64,000 bases of DNA. Origin: JADJRG01 sp964474905. Lineage in GTDB: Bacteria > Myxococcota_A > Polyangia > Nannocystales > Nannocystaceae. A model generated the notes under the pieces. It had not been told where the DNA came from. It saw nothing but the letters and a program-made list of their open reading frames with translations, and did no database searches. A program made the translations under genes and the position numbers. The DNA is taken from contig CAYYUP010000029.1 in NCBI GenBank assembly GCA_964474905.1, positions 4,146 through 68,145 on the forward strand. The letters run 5' to 3'. This document shows, in pieces, positions 34,600-43,097 of this stretch (within the stretch, counting starts at the first letter, position 1; the number at the start of each line of letters is the position of its first letter).

Positions 34600-35604
34600 T
34601 CAGGGGTGCGCGGCGAAGTTGGAGCGGAGCGCCGCGTGATCCGAACCGCCAAAGCCCGACCAGCCCGAGTTCTTGAGGATGCGAAAGATGACCGACGAAT
34701 TTTCTAGGTGTTCACCGGCGTCGGTTGTCACCAGGTAGAGGTGGTCGATCGCTTGCGAGTTGCCGCCGTACACGTAGGTCGAATCATCGTCGAGTTCGGC
34801 GGCGACGCGGCTGACTGTGGCGGCGCCCTCGAGCGCGAGCAAGGGGGCTGATCCGGGCGTATCGTTGAGATCGCCACCGAGCACGATCAGCGCGTCTGGG
34901 TGCTCCTGGGCCCGCAGAGCGAGCCATTCGCCGGCGCGTTGGCCCTCGGCAAGGCGCCTGCCGGGATCGTCGAAAACCTTCGACCGGAAGTGTGCATCAA
35001 AGACGATCACCCGTGCCCCGCCGACCTCAAAATGCACCTCGAGCAGGTCGCGGGTGAAGGATGTCGTGCCGCCTTCGGGGTGGGGAAATTCTTCGTCTTG
35101 GTGCGAGACCACTTCGAGGGTCGGCAGCGTCGAGAAGATGGCGGTATCGAGGGAGGCGGGGTAGCCCTGTTCGCCCAGGTGTACCGAGTCGTAGCTCGGC
35201 AGACGGCTGGCGAGGGCGTCGATGCAGGGCTGGTTCTCGATCTCTTGGAGGAGGATGATGTCGGCGTCGATAGTGCGGATCGCCGCGGCGATCTCATCGG
35301 CGCGCGCCTCGAATCCGCTGGCCGAAGCGACAACCTCGAAGTCGTCGCCGCTGCACTTGCCCGAGTTGCATTTGGTATCGAAAAAGAGGCGGACGTTAAA
35401 CGTCGCGATCGAGATGTGCTCGGGGTCGCCAACGGTGGCGGTCGAGGAGCCCTCGGAGTCGGAGCCCGAGTCGGACTCGGTGCCGCTAGTATCGGTCGTG
35501 TTGCCCCAAAACGAGCAGGCGGGGGCGAGCAGGGCCGCGACAAAGAGGGCTGCCATCGGCCGGATCGCAGGGTGTCCACGGCGCAGGCGCTTGCCATCGA
35601 GCAT
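34600..35604 (-). CDS. Endonuclease/exonuclease/phosphatase-fold lipoprotein
   Basis: From the ATG at 35604 the 334-residue product has an Arg-rich n-region, lipobox APAC (Cys30), and a short Ser/Asp/Thr/Glu stalk. The EEP fold is shown by ATFNVRLFFDT, ILLQEIENQ (catalytic Glu), FDAHFRS, GGDLNDTPGS and the terminal SDHAALRS. It should hydrolyse phosphodiesters or phosphomonoesters on the cell surface, for example extracellular DNA. The gene lies between mepA-like and methyltransferase genes, all on the minus strand with short gaps. Confidence 0.85.
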   Translation of the reverse strand: MLDGKRLRRGHPAIRPMAALFVAALLAPACSFWGNTTDTSGTESDSGSDSEGSSTATVGDPEHISIATFNVRLFFDTKCNSGKCSGDDFEVVASASGFEARADEIAAAIRTIDADIILLQEIENQPCIDALASRLPSYDSVHLGEQGYPASLDTAIFSTLPTLEVVSHQDEEFPHPEGGTTSFTRDLLEVHFEVGGARVIVFDAHFRSKVFDDPGRRLAEGQRAGEWLALRAQEHPDALIVLGGDLNDTPGSAPLLALEGAATVSRVAAELDDDSTYVYGGNSQAIDHLYLVTTDAGEHLENSSVIFRILKNSGWSGFGGSDHAALRSNFAAHP

Positions 35605-35697
35605 CGGCCCACGATAGCCGCAGGGTCCCCGCGGACGCCAGCCGCGAGGAGCCGTTTTGGGCATCTCGGGGGACAGAAGCGAGGCCAAGCGTTCGGT

Positions 35698-37077
35698 TTA
35701 GGGGTTGGCGCACTCGGTCTCGTAGTCGGCGCAACGGAATCGGGCGTGGAAATGACGGTCGTGCCCGGGGGAATGGCGGACGAGACCGCGGCCGGAGCCC
35801 CGTCCCATAGGAAACTGGATGATCCGGCGACGCTCATCTTTGCTGATGCCGTGCTCCTTTGCCGCCTTGTAGAGGCGCTTTTGCAGCTTGTAGTCGAGGA
35901 AGACGCGGCTCAGGTAGCCGGTTTCGTCGAGGGCGACCAGGAGCTGCCAGAGCGCCCACCAATCGACCCGGCGTCCGAGGGGCGTGAGCGTCTGTTTGAG
36001 TTCCTCCCGCAGCGGTAGGCGTACGTCGACGTCGCGGCCGCATTGGTGGGAGAGGTGGCCGCCGATCGGGCGCCCGCGTTCGCGGCTCATGGTGCCGATC
36101 GCCAGGCGGCCGCCGTAGCCGGAGTTCTGGCGCCAGCTGTGGATCGCCGTGACCAACGAGCGCACCGAGGTGGTCGTGCCCCAGGAGGAGCCCGGGTAGC
36201 GGAGTTCGTACTCGTCGCTGGCCAGGGGGATGCGGGTGCCGTTGACCAGCTTGCCCCGGTGCGGCCGACCGACGGCGTAGGCACCCGGGCTGACGGCGGC
36301 GGCCGGACCAGGGGCGGGCGCGTCGCTCTGAATCGCTGCGAGGATGGTCGGATCAAGCCAAATATCGAGTTCTTCGCCGGGATCCAGGCGTCGACCGACG
36401 CGGTGCAGGTTGACCGCCCGCAGATCACTCGGATCGACGCCAAAACGGTGGCCGATCCGCCCCCAGGTGTCGTCTTTGGTGACCGTGTAGCGCCGGAATT
36501 CGCGGGGCGGAGGTGCTTTTTTGGCGAGGATCTTGAGTTTTTTTCGGGGCCGAGCCCGTGCCCCAGAGGGCAGGCCGTTCCAGCTGCGGATTTTGCCCGG
36601 ATCGCTGCGGTAGCGGATCGCGAGGAGCTCGATTGTCTCTTGCGGGACGACGATATGGGTCACCCAGACCGGGTGTTTCTTTGAAGCTTGCGCAGGCGAG
36701 GCGCTTGGCTCCGGTGATTTTGCCGGTATCGACGGATGTTCTGGATGTTCTGGAGTTTCTGGGTATTTCGGGGTTTCGGGGTCGTCGTTGAGGCCCCAGA
36801 GCGGAATTTCGGGTTGTGAAGGCCCTGGGGAGGGCCCCGGTTGCGCTTTGGAGGGGGCATCCGGGGCGGCTGGAGTTTGCGGGGGCGTCGAAATCGACGC
36901 GGCCGGCGGGTCGGCATCGACCAGCGGCCGGCTTGCGCCGCGATCACAGGCCAAGATTGCGCCCGCGACGGCCAGCGTGAGCGCGAGCGGGAGAGAACGA
37001 AGCACGACGCTGGCGAATGTAGCGCGAACCTCGACTTCCTCGAAATAGCGGACAGCGTTGCGCGTGCGTCGACGCAT
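35698..37077 (-). CDS. LysM-containing MepA-type murein endopeptidase lipoprotein
   Basis: The 459-residue protein has a signal peptide with lipobox ILAC (Cys44), a Pro-rich linker, two LysM-like segments (HIVVPQETIELLAIRYRSD and YTVTKDDTWGRIGHRFGVD) for glycan binding, and a C-terminal penicillin-insensitive endopeptidase (M74) domain. Metal-site motifs are GGHLSHQCGRDVDV near residue 345 and SPGHDRHFHARFRC near 445. It should cut peptide crosslinks of peptidoglycan while anchored in the envelope. The C-terminal Cys pair probably forms a disulfide. Divergent from the CSFGEC-repeat gene with 84 bases between. Confidence 0.9.
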   Translation of the reverse strand: MRRRTRNAVRYFEEVEVRATFASVVLRSLPLALTLAVAGAILACDRGASRPLVDADPPAASISTPPQTPAAPDAPSKAQPGPSPGPSQPEIPLWGLNDDPETPKYPETPEHPEHPSIPAKSPEPSASPAQASKKHPVWVTHIVVPQETIELLAIRYRSDPGKIRSWNGLPSGARARPRKKLKILAKKAPPPREFRRYTVTKDDTWGRIGHRFGVDPSDLRAVNLHRVGRRLDPGEELDIWLDPTILAAIQSDAPAPGPAAAVSPGAYAVGRPHRGKLVNGTRIPLASDEYELRYPGSSWGTTTSVRSLVTAIHSWRQNSGYGGRLAIGTMSRERGRPIGGHLSHQCGRDVDVRLPLREELKQTLTPLGRRVDWWALWQLLVALDETGYLSRVFLDYKLQKRLYKAAKEHGISKDERRRIIQFPMGRGSGRGLVRHSPGHDRHFHARFRCADYETECANP

Positions 37078-37161
37078 CGCTGTGTCCCCCTGCGTTTAGA
37101 CCCCATGGCCCACTGGGATGCCGCGTTGACAGGCGCGCGTACCCGCGCGAATGTCGCCATC

Positions 37162-38391
37162 ATGCGCCGTGTTTCGCTACTCGCCCTGGTTGCCACTTTC
37201 TCCCTCGGTTTGGGGGGCTGCACTTTCTTGAACAAGCTCTTTAATAATGAGCCCTCGGGATCGAAGGCAAACTCCGGTTCTCGCACGAGCCAAGATGACG
37301 CCGCGAAGGAGCGCGAAGCGGAACTCTCTGCGGCCCACCGTCGCCTCGCTGGCGAACTCGATGCCTCGAGGCAAGAGATCGCCGACCAAGGGGCCGATAG
37401 CACCCGGGCGCTCAGTTTTGCCGAGCTCGCGGGCAAGGCCTACGACTCCGGTGCGGTCGAGCGCGGGCGGATCGACGGGCCCCAGATCGGCGCCGAAGCG
37501 CTCGGCTACATCGCCACGGCCAAGGAGGCCGAGCCGGCCGCTGCGTACGATCTGGCGATGGCCGAGGGCGGCATCGATCGCCGCCTGGATGACGTTGAGG
37601 GCGCGCTCACGGCGTTTGTCAGCGCCTTCGAAATCGATATTCAGCGGGCGGCCTTCGGCGCGATCGTCGATCTGCCGCGCACCGCGAGCACCGACGCGGC
37701 GGTGGTTCAGGCGTGTGCGCGTTTTCGAACGAAGATCCAGGATGATGAGATCTTCGATTACGTCGGTCTCTGTTTGGATCGCAGCGGCGGTGATCCGGCG
37801 GCGCTTACTTGGGAGGGCGCCGACGTGGAGATCGTCGCCTTCAACGAGGAACTGGCGCGGCGTCAGGAGGCCCAGCGCATCGCCGAGGAGGAGGCCGCGC
37901 GCGAGGCCGAGGCCGCTGCGATCGCTGCCGCCGAAAAGGCTGCGGAACTCGAGCTGTACCAGGTCGCGGCGGTCTTTGCCGCCGGCACCTGCTCCTTTGG
38001 GGATTGCGTGCACAAGGGCTGGAGCGTTCGCGTCGATGGCGGCGAGATCCGGGTGTCGTGTTCGTTTGGTGAGTGCCTCGAGCGGGGTTGGGAGGCTCGT
38101 TTTCCTGATGGTTCGACCGCGCGTACGAGCTGCTCGTTTGGCGAGTGCATGGAGCGGGGTTGGGAGACTCGCTTTCCCGACGGATCCACGGCCCGCACCA
38201 GCTGTTCGTTTGGCGAGTGTGCGACCCGGGGCTGGGAGACGCAGCTGCCCGATGGCAGCGTCAGCAGGACGACCTGCTCCTTTAGTGAGTGTTTTACGCG
38301 GGGTTGGGAGACCAGTCTGCCAAACGGCGGCCGGATCCGCTGCAGCTGCTCGTTTGGCGAATGCCTGACCCGTGGAACGGAGTGCTCGTAG
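37162..38391 (+). CDS. Lipoprotein with six C-terminal CSFGEC repeats
   Basis: The ATG at 37162 starts a 409-residue lipoprotein (LGGC, Cys20). The middle is helical, with an Ala/Glu coiled coil at about 231-270 (EEEAAREAEAAAIAAAEKAAE). From 37990 on, six repeats of about 24 residues follow: CSFGEC, four residues, GW(E), a short strand, PDG, then TARTS. Each copy has two Cys, all spaced CxxxxC, and an almost invariant RGWE. The last copy ends TRGTECS. It looks like a surface array of small disulfide hairpins or metal sites. I do not know this repeat as a named family. The queuosine mannosyltransferase gene follows after 13 bases. Confidence 0.7.
   Translation: MRRVSLLALVATFSLGLGGCTFLNKLFNNEPSGSKANSGSRTSQDDAAKEREAELSAAHRRLAGELDASRQEIADQGADSTRALSFAELAGKAYDSGAVERGRIDGPQIGAEALGYIATAKEAEPAAAYDLAMAEGGIDRRLDDVEGALTAFVSAFEIDIQRAAFGAIVDLPRTASTDAAVVQACARFRTKIQDDEIFDYVGLCLDRSGGDPAALTWEGADVEIVAFNEELARRQEAQRIAEEEAAREAEAAAIAAAEKAAELELYQVAAVFAAGTCSFGDCVHKGWSVRVDGGEIRVSCSFGECLERGWEARFPDGSTARTSCSFGECMERGWETRFPDGSTARTSCSFGECATRGWETQLPDGSVSRTTCSFSECFTRGWETSLPNGGRIRCSCSFGECLTRGTECS
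37990..38391. repeat. Six CSFGEC tandem repeats (about 72 bp each)
   Basis: The DNA units are related but not identical (TGCTCGTTTGGCGAGTGC type cores), so the repeats are older than simple slippage products. They form the end of the lipoprotein gene on the plus strand. Confidence 0.85.
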
Positions 38392-38404
38392 GGCACAGGT
38401 GACC

Positions 38405-39547
38405 ATGCGCCTGCTCGTTCTCGATGCCTACCACGGGGGATCGCACGCCGCCTTCATGGGGGGCTGGGCGCTGCAGAGTCGACACACGCAGACGCTCTTG
38501 ACCCTGCCCGCGCGCCACTGGAAATGGCGCATGAGACAGGCGGCGATCGGCTTCGCCGCGGAGGTTCGCGAGCGTTACGCCGACGGAGAGCGCTGGCAGG
38601 TGTTGGTCGCCACCGACATGCTGGATCTGGCGACATTTATCGGCCTGGCACCGGCGGAGGTCGCCGCGTTGCCGCGCCTCGTCTACTTTCACGAGAACCA
38701 GCTGACCTATCCGGTCCGCCATCACGACGTCCGCGACCATCACTACGGGCTCACAAATATCACCACCTGCCTCGCCGCCGATGCGGTGGTGTTTAACAGC
38801 GGCTTTCACCGCGATGTCTTCTTGGGGGCGGCCGCCGAGCTGCTGGCGAAGATGCCGGATCATCGACCGGTGGACGCCGTGGCGACGATCCGAGGGCGGG
38901 CGTCGGTGATTCCGCCCGGTATCGACGGGCCCATCGTTGCGGGCAAAGAGCGGGAACCTGGGCCTCTGCGGGTGCTTTGGTGCCATCGCTGGGAGTACGA
39001 CAAGGATCCGGAGAGCTTCTTTGCGGCCATCGGTGAGGCTGTGGATCAGGGCGCAGATCTGCGGCTTATCGTCGTCGGCAAGCGCTTTCGCGAGGTGCCG
39101 CCAGTCTTTGCGCGGGCCCATCAGGCGCACTCGGAGATCATCGAGCATTGGGGGTATGTCGACGATCCGGAGGCCTATCGAGGTCTGCTGCAACGGGCTG
39201 ATGTGGTGGTTTCGACCGCCGCACACGAGTTTTTTGGGATCGCCGTTGTCGAGGCGGTCGCCGCCGGTGCGTACCCGCTGGTGCCGCCTCGCCTCGCCTA
39301 TCCAGAGACCCTCGGACCACCAGCTCGGCGTCCTGGTTTTTTTTACGACGGCAGCGTCGGCGGACTCGCGCGGCGGCTGTCGGCGATGGCGAGGCGGCCG
39401 CAGACGATCTGGGGCCGCGGGCGTGAAAGCTCTGGCGAGCGCGAAGAAGCCCAAAGGGCACTCGCAGCCTATCTCTGGCCGGCTGTGAGCGAGCTGCTGG
39501 ATCGGCAGTGCGAGACCCTGCGTCGGGGCGAATGTCCGCGCCTCTGA
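38405..39547 (+). CDS. tRNA-queuosine alpha-mannosyltransferase homologue
   Basis: The ATG at 38405 follows AGGTGACC and gives 380 residues. The N-terminus (LVLDAYHGGSHAAFMGGW, then LPARHWKWRMRQAAIGFA) matches the QTMAN/GTDC1 N-terminal domain, formerly DUF3524; VYFHENQLTYP is also typical. The C-terminal half is a GT-B glycosyltransferase (VLWCHRWEYDKDPE, RADVVVSTAAHEFFGIAVVEA, PPRLAYPE). The animal enzyme mannosylates queuosine in tRNA-Asp, which makes the same modification likely here. No queuosine biosynthesis gene is visible nearby. Function is by recognition of family, not by alignment. Confidence 0.82.
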   Translation: MRLLVLDAYHGGSHAAFMGGWALQSRHTQTLLTLPARHWKWRMRQAAIGFAAEVRERYADGERWQVLVATDMLDLATFIGLAPAEVAALPRLVYFHENQLTYPVRHHDVRDHHYGLTNITTCLAADAVVFNSGFHRDVFLGAAAELLAKMPDHRPVDAVATIRGRASVIPPGIDGPIVAGKEREPGPLRVLWCHRWEYDKDPESFFAAIGEAVDQGADLRLIVVGKRFREVPPVFARAHQAHSEIIEHWGYVDDPEAYRGLLQRADVVVSTAAHEFFGIAVVEAVAAGAYPLVPPRLAYPETLGPPARRPGFFYDGSVGGLARRLSAMARRPQTIWGRGRESSGEREEAQRALAAYLWPAVSELLDRQCETLRRGECPRL

Positions 39548-39644
39548 GCCGGTCCGGGGTTCTGTGCTCCTGCTTTGGGGCAGGTGTCGCGGGTCACAGC
39601 GTCGGCCGTCGACGCGTTGACGACTGGCGGGGCAGGGCACGACC

Positions 39645-40694
39645 ATGCCGCCGGTAATGACGGTCGTCGTCACGGGCGCTGCGGGTCATCTGGGTGTCAC
39701 CCTCGTGCGGACCTTGCTCGCTCAGGGCCGCCGGGTTCGAGCGCTTTGCCGTGCCGATGTGCGGGGCTTGGCGGGCCTCGATGTCGAGCTTGTGCGTGTC
39801 GATATCCGCCGGCGCGAGGCCGTCGTTCAGGCATTTGAGGGGGCTGATCTGGTGATCCACGCGGCCGCTCGGATCTCCCTGCGATCGAGCGAAGATCCAG
39901 AGCTGAATGCCGTTAACGTCGGCGGCACGGCGGCCGTTGTCGATGCTTGCCTGGGCACAGGAGTTGCGCGACTGGTGCATGTCTCGTCGGTGCACGCTCT
40001 CGATCTGGATAACGCGGCGACTGTCGACGAGCACCTACCCTTGGCCGAGGGCAAGACCTCGTCGCCCTATGATCGCAGCAAGGCAGCCGCTGAGCGCGAG
40101 GTCTTGCGCGGCGTCGCAGCGGGGCTCGACGCGGTGATCGTCAATCCCGCGGCGGTGCTCGGACCCTTCGACTACAAACCTTCGCAGATCGGTCGCTTAC
40201 TCCTCGATCTGCGCGCCGGAGAGCTGCCAGCGTTGACCGGTGGCAGCCAGAGCTGGGTGGACGTTCGGGATGTCGCAGCGGGCACGCTCGCCGCCGCCAG
40301 TCACGGTCGTCGAGGCGAGCGGTATCTGCTCGCCGGTCATCGCCGCACGCTTGTCGAGTTGGTCAAGATGGCCGCGCAGGTCGTCGGTGTCGCGCCGCCG
40401 CGCTTGGTCGTGCCGCTTGGCCTGCTCGCAGCGATCGCTCCGGCGGCGGAGTTTGTCAGCCGCCTGCGAGGTCGCGAGCCGACCCTCACGCCGGTCTCTG
40501 TGCGGGCATTGCGGGGGCCTCTGGACGTGCGCATCGACAGGGCCCGGCGCGAACTCGGCTACGCTCCCAGGCCGCTGCAGGAGACCGTCGCCGAGACGAT
40601 GGCCTGGCTTTGCGAGCACCACCGGAGGCCGCGCGAAGGGCCGCGTACAAAGGCGCGACAAACGAGCGCGACACAGGCGAACAACGAACGATAG
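39645..40694 (+). CDS. NAD-dependent epimerase/dehydratase (extended SDR)
   Basis: The ATG at 39645 is spaced well from GGGCAGGG. The 349-residue protein has the Rossmann motif VVTGAAGHLG, DLVIHAAARIS, VHVSSVHALD and the active-site YDRSK of extended SDRs. The C-terminal half has the substrate-binding pattern GGSQSWVDVRDVAAG. It resembles dihydroflavonol-4-reductase/3-beta-HSD like enzymes. The second SDR gene follows after nine bases. Confidence 0.82.
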   Translation: MPPVMTVVVTGAAGHLGVTLVRTLLAQGRRVRALCRADVRGLAGLDVELVRVDIRRREAVVQAFEGADLVIHAAARISLRSSEDPELNAVNVGGTAAVVDACLGTGVARLVHVSSVHALDLDNAATVDEHLPLAEGKTSSPYDRSKAAAEREVLRGVAAGLDAVIVNPAAVLGPFDYKPSQIGRLLLDLRAGELPALTGGSQSWVDVRDVAAGTLAAASHGRRGERYLLAGHRRTLVELVKMAAQVVGVAPPRLVVPLGLLAAIAPAAEFVSRLRGREPTLTPVSVRALRGPLDVRIDRARRELGYAPRPLQETVAETMAWLCEHHRRPREGPRTKARQTSATQANNER

Positions 40695-40703
40695 AGGGGT
40701 GAT

Positions 40704-41705
40704 ATGACGCGATCTTTGGTCACTGGTGGATGTGGTTTTGTCGGTCGGCGACTGGTCGATGCTTTGATCGCTCGCGGTGATCAGGTGACCGTTTTTGATC
40801 TCTCGGGGGAGTCCTGGAGCGACGAGATACGCTTCATTCGCGGCGACCTCTGCGATGCCGAGGCCGTCGCGGCAGCCTGTGAGGGCGTCGATGTTGTCTT
40901 CCATTCGGCGTCGCTGGTGCACACCAAACAAAACCGCGGCGAAGTGGTGCGTGCGGTCAACGTCGACGGCACCCGCAACGTGCTCGCGGCCTGTCGCCGT
41001 CACGATGTCGGCAAGCTGGTCTACGTGTCCTCGGCGAGCGTCGTCTACTGCGGCCAAGATATCCGCAACGGCGATGAAAGCATGCCCTACCCGAGCCGCT
41101 TTCCTGCGCTTTACGCCGAGACCAAGGCGATCGCCGAGCGGGAGCTGCTGGCGGCCAGCGGCGACGGTCCGCTCACCTGCGCCATCCGACCGCATGTTGT
41201 CTTTGGCCCCGGGGATGTGCGCCTGGTGCCGGCGATCCTCGGGCGAGCGCGGGCGGGCAAGCTCAAGTTTCAGGTCGGCGGCGACGACAAGCTCTCGGAC
41301 TTTACCTACGTGGGCAACGTGATCCAGGCGCTGCTGCTGGCCGACGAACACTTGGGGGGCTCCTCGGCGGTCGCCGGTCAGGCTTACTTCATCACCAACG
41401 GCGAGCCGATGCCCTTCTGGAACTTTGTCCGCCGGATCGTCGAGCCGCTGGGCCTTTCTGGGCCGCGCATGAGGATCCCCTTCCCGATCGCCTACGCCGC
41501 TGCGGCCGTGCGCGAGGGCATCGATACGGTCTTTCGTGGCGGCACGCTCGACGCCGAAGAGGGGCTCTCGCGCTTCGCTATCCGCTATCTCTGCACGGAT
41601 CACTATTTTAGTCACGCAAAGGCGACCCGTGATCTCGGCTATCGACCGGCGACCAGCCTAGACGAGGGCATCGCCGAAACCGTCGCGAGCCTGATGAAGC
41701 CTTGA
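40704..41705 (+). CDS. 3-beta-hydroxysteroid dehydrogenase-like SDR
   Basis: Starts after AGAGGGG at a good distance; 333 residues. It has VTGGCGFVGRRLVDAL, VVFHSASLVHT, VYVSSASVVYCG and the YAETK active site, followed by IRPHVVFGPGD and FTYVGNVIQALLLA, which are typical of the 3-beta-HSD/NSDHL branch. In sterol-making bacteria such enzymes act in C-4 demethylation, and this window also has a sterol-desaturase-family gene far away (1037-1801), but a sterol substrate is speculation. Co-transcribed with the preceding SDR gene. Confidence 0.82.
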   Translation: MTRSLVTGGCGFVGRRLVDALIARGDQVTVFDLSGESWSDEIRFIRGDLCDAEAVAAACEGVDVVFHSASLVHTKQNRGEVVRAVNVDGTRNVLAACRRHDVGKLVYVSSASVVYCGQDIRNGDESMPYPSRFPALYAETKAIAERELLAASGDGPLTCAIRPHVVFGPGDVRLVPAILGRARAGKLKFQVGGDDKLSDFTYVGNVIQALLLADEHLGGSSAVAGQAYFITNGEPMPFWNFVRRIVEPLGLSGPRMRIPFPIAYAAAAVREGIDTVFRGGTLDAEEGLSRFAIRYLCTDHYFSHAKATRDLGYRPATSLDEGIAETVASLMKP

Positions 41706-41738
41706 CCGCAGAGCGGCTGCGGCCAACACTGGTCCGTC

Positions 41739-42830
41739 TTGAGCGCCGAACATGTGACGCCAGAGTTCGCCGAACTCGGCTGGGATCCGCGTTGGCAAGA
41801 GGTCGCCAGCGAGTGCGGTGGAGGGGCTGCGCTTACGCCTGCGCGAGTGGTGGTTGTCTATCAAGACAGGCTGGCGATCCTCGATCCTGGCGGGCTGCGT
41901 TTCGCCGAACTGCGCGGGCGTCTGCGGCGACGGCAGAGCCGGGAACGGCTGGCGATCCCGGCCTCGGGCGACTGGGTGCTGATCGCCGACAATAAGGGCG
42001 GCGGCATGGCGACGGTCGAGGCATTGCTGCCCCGAAGGACATGTCTGATACGACGGGCAGCGGGCAGGCGCACCCTGCCGCAGGTGGTCGCCGCTAACAT
42101 CGATACTGTCTTCGTGGTCACCTCTCCGAATCGTGATTTTAATACCCGCCGAGTCGAGCGTTACCTCGCCGCGATCGCCGATGGCGGCGCAGCGGCGGCG
42201 GTGCTGCTCAACAAGGTCGATCTGGTGGAGGATCCTGAGCGCTGGCTCGCCGATCTGCGGGCGCTCGGAGGGGCCCCGGTCTACGGGCTCTCGGCGATAA
42301 GCGGCCGGGGCATCGAGTCGCTGGGCGCACACCTGGGGCGCGGTCGCACGGTCGCCTTTGTCGGTTCGTCTGGGGTCGGCAAGTCGTCGCTGATCAACCG
42401 CCTGCTGGGCGCCGACAGGCAGGTGGTGGCGGCGATCCGCGAAGAGGACGACAAGGGGCGGCATACCACCACCCACCGTGAGCTGCTGCCGATCGATGGG
42501 GGTGCTGGCGGCATGGTGATCGACACTCCAGGCATGCGCGAGCTGCAGATCTGGAGCGAAGGTGCCTCCGTGCGCGAGACCTTTGATGACGTCGAGGCCA
42601 TCGCCCAGGGCTGTCGCTTTCGCGACTGTCACCATCGCAGCGAGCCGGGCTGTGCAGTTCAGCAGGCGCTGCGTGCGGGTGAACTCAGCGCAGCTCGCCT
42701 AGAGGGGTTCCACAAACTCGTCGATGCGGCGGCCGAGCAGCAAAGCGCGCGCCTAGCCTCGAGTCGTATCGTCAGTCGCCGACACTCTCGGCTGGCTCGG
42801 GCCGATCGGGATGAGTCGATCGAGAGCTAG
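41739..42830 (+). CDS. rsgA: Ribosome small-subunit assembly GTPase RsgA
   Basis: The 363-residue protein has an N-terminal OB-like domain, the circularly permuted GTPase order with G4 (NKVD) before G1 (GSSGVGKSSL) and G3 (DTPGMRE), the switch region RHTTTHREL, and the C-terminal zinc motif CRFRDCHHRSEPGCAV. It tests 30S subunits during maturation. The start is not certain: a TTG at 41739 or a GTG at 41754 (giving VTPEFAELGW); neither has a strong ribosome site. It follows the two SDR genes on the same strand by 33 bases. Confidence 0.92.
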   Translation: MSAEHVTPEFAELGWDPRWQEVASECGGGAALTPARVVVVYQDRLAILDPGGLRFAELRGRLRRRQSRERLAIPASGDWVLIADNKGGGMATVEALLPRRTCLIRRAAGRRTLPQVVAANIDTVFVVTSPNRDFNTRRVERYLAAIADGGAAAAVLLNKVDLVEDPERWLADLRALGGAPVYGLSAISGRGIESLGAHLGRGRTVAFVGSSGVGKSSLINRLLGADRQVVAAIREEDDKGRHTTTHRELLPIDGGAGGMVIDTPGMRELQIWSEGASVRETFDDVEAIAQGCRFRDCHHRSEPGCAVQQALRAGELSAARLEGFHKLVDAAAEQQSARLASSRIVSRRHSRLARADRDESIES

Positions 42831-42914
42831 ACCGAGCGAAGTGGTCCTTGTTTGGCCGTATTGTTGATAGTGTGATCGTGTATGTGCGGTAGAGGTTGTT
42901 AGGAGGGAAACGAA

Positions 42915-42950
42915 ATGGAGGCATTTGGTGATTTGCGCCGTTGTCCTTGA
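42915..42950 (+). CDS. Possible 11-residue leader peptide with strong ribosome site
   Basis: AGGAGGGAAACGAA precedes ATG at 42915 with near-ideal spacing, the best ribosome site in the window. The frame is MEAFGDLRRCP and stops at TGA 42948-42950. It ends 40 bases before the inverted repeat element, an arrangement seen in leader-peptide control. No independent proof of translation. Confidence 0.35.
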   Translation: MEAFGDLRRCP

Positions 42951-42989
42951 CGCAAACACTGTGGGGGGAGAGGCGAAGGATGTCGCGGA

Positions 42990-43097
42990 GGTCGAGCGAG
43001 GGGGGCCCCACTCCTCAGACAGGTCGGAACGCGCGTCGACCCCTAAAGGGACCGATGCACGTCCTAGACTCGCTCGCGGTGCCCCCCTCGCTCGACC
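42990..43097. ncRNA. Candidate structured RNA or regulatory element closed by a 17-bp helix
   Basis: GGTCGAGCGAGGGGGGC at 42990-43006 is exactly complementary to GCCCCCCTCGCTCGACC at 43081-43097, with 74 bases between. Inside, GGTCG/CGACC and CCC-TAAA-GGG can form small hairpins, so a multi-branched fold is possible. There is no T tract, so it is not an ordinary terminator. Strand is unknown. It matches no RNA family I recognise. Confidence 0.45.

Noticed and set aside
36841..37161. N-terminal extension of the CSFGEC lipoprotein
   Set aside because: It is antisense to the MepA gene and would bury the lipoprotein signal peptide.
37177..38406. 409-residue antisense frame opposite the CSFGEC lipoprotein
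   Set aside because: Sense frame has signal peptide, lipobox and repeats; the antisense frame has none.
38294..39673. 459-residue antisense frame opposite the queuosine mannosyltransferase
   Set aside because: Arg/His/Pro-rich with no domain; the sense frame has clear family signatures.
40197..41615. 472-residue antisense frame opposite the SDR genes
   Set aside because: Shadow of high-GC third positions; both sense genes are well supported.
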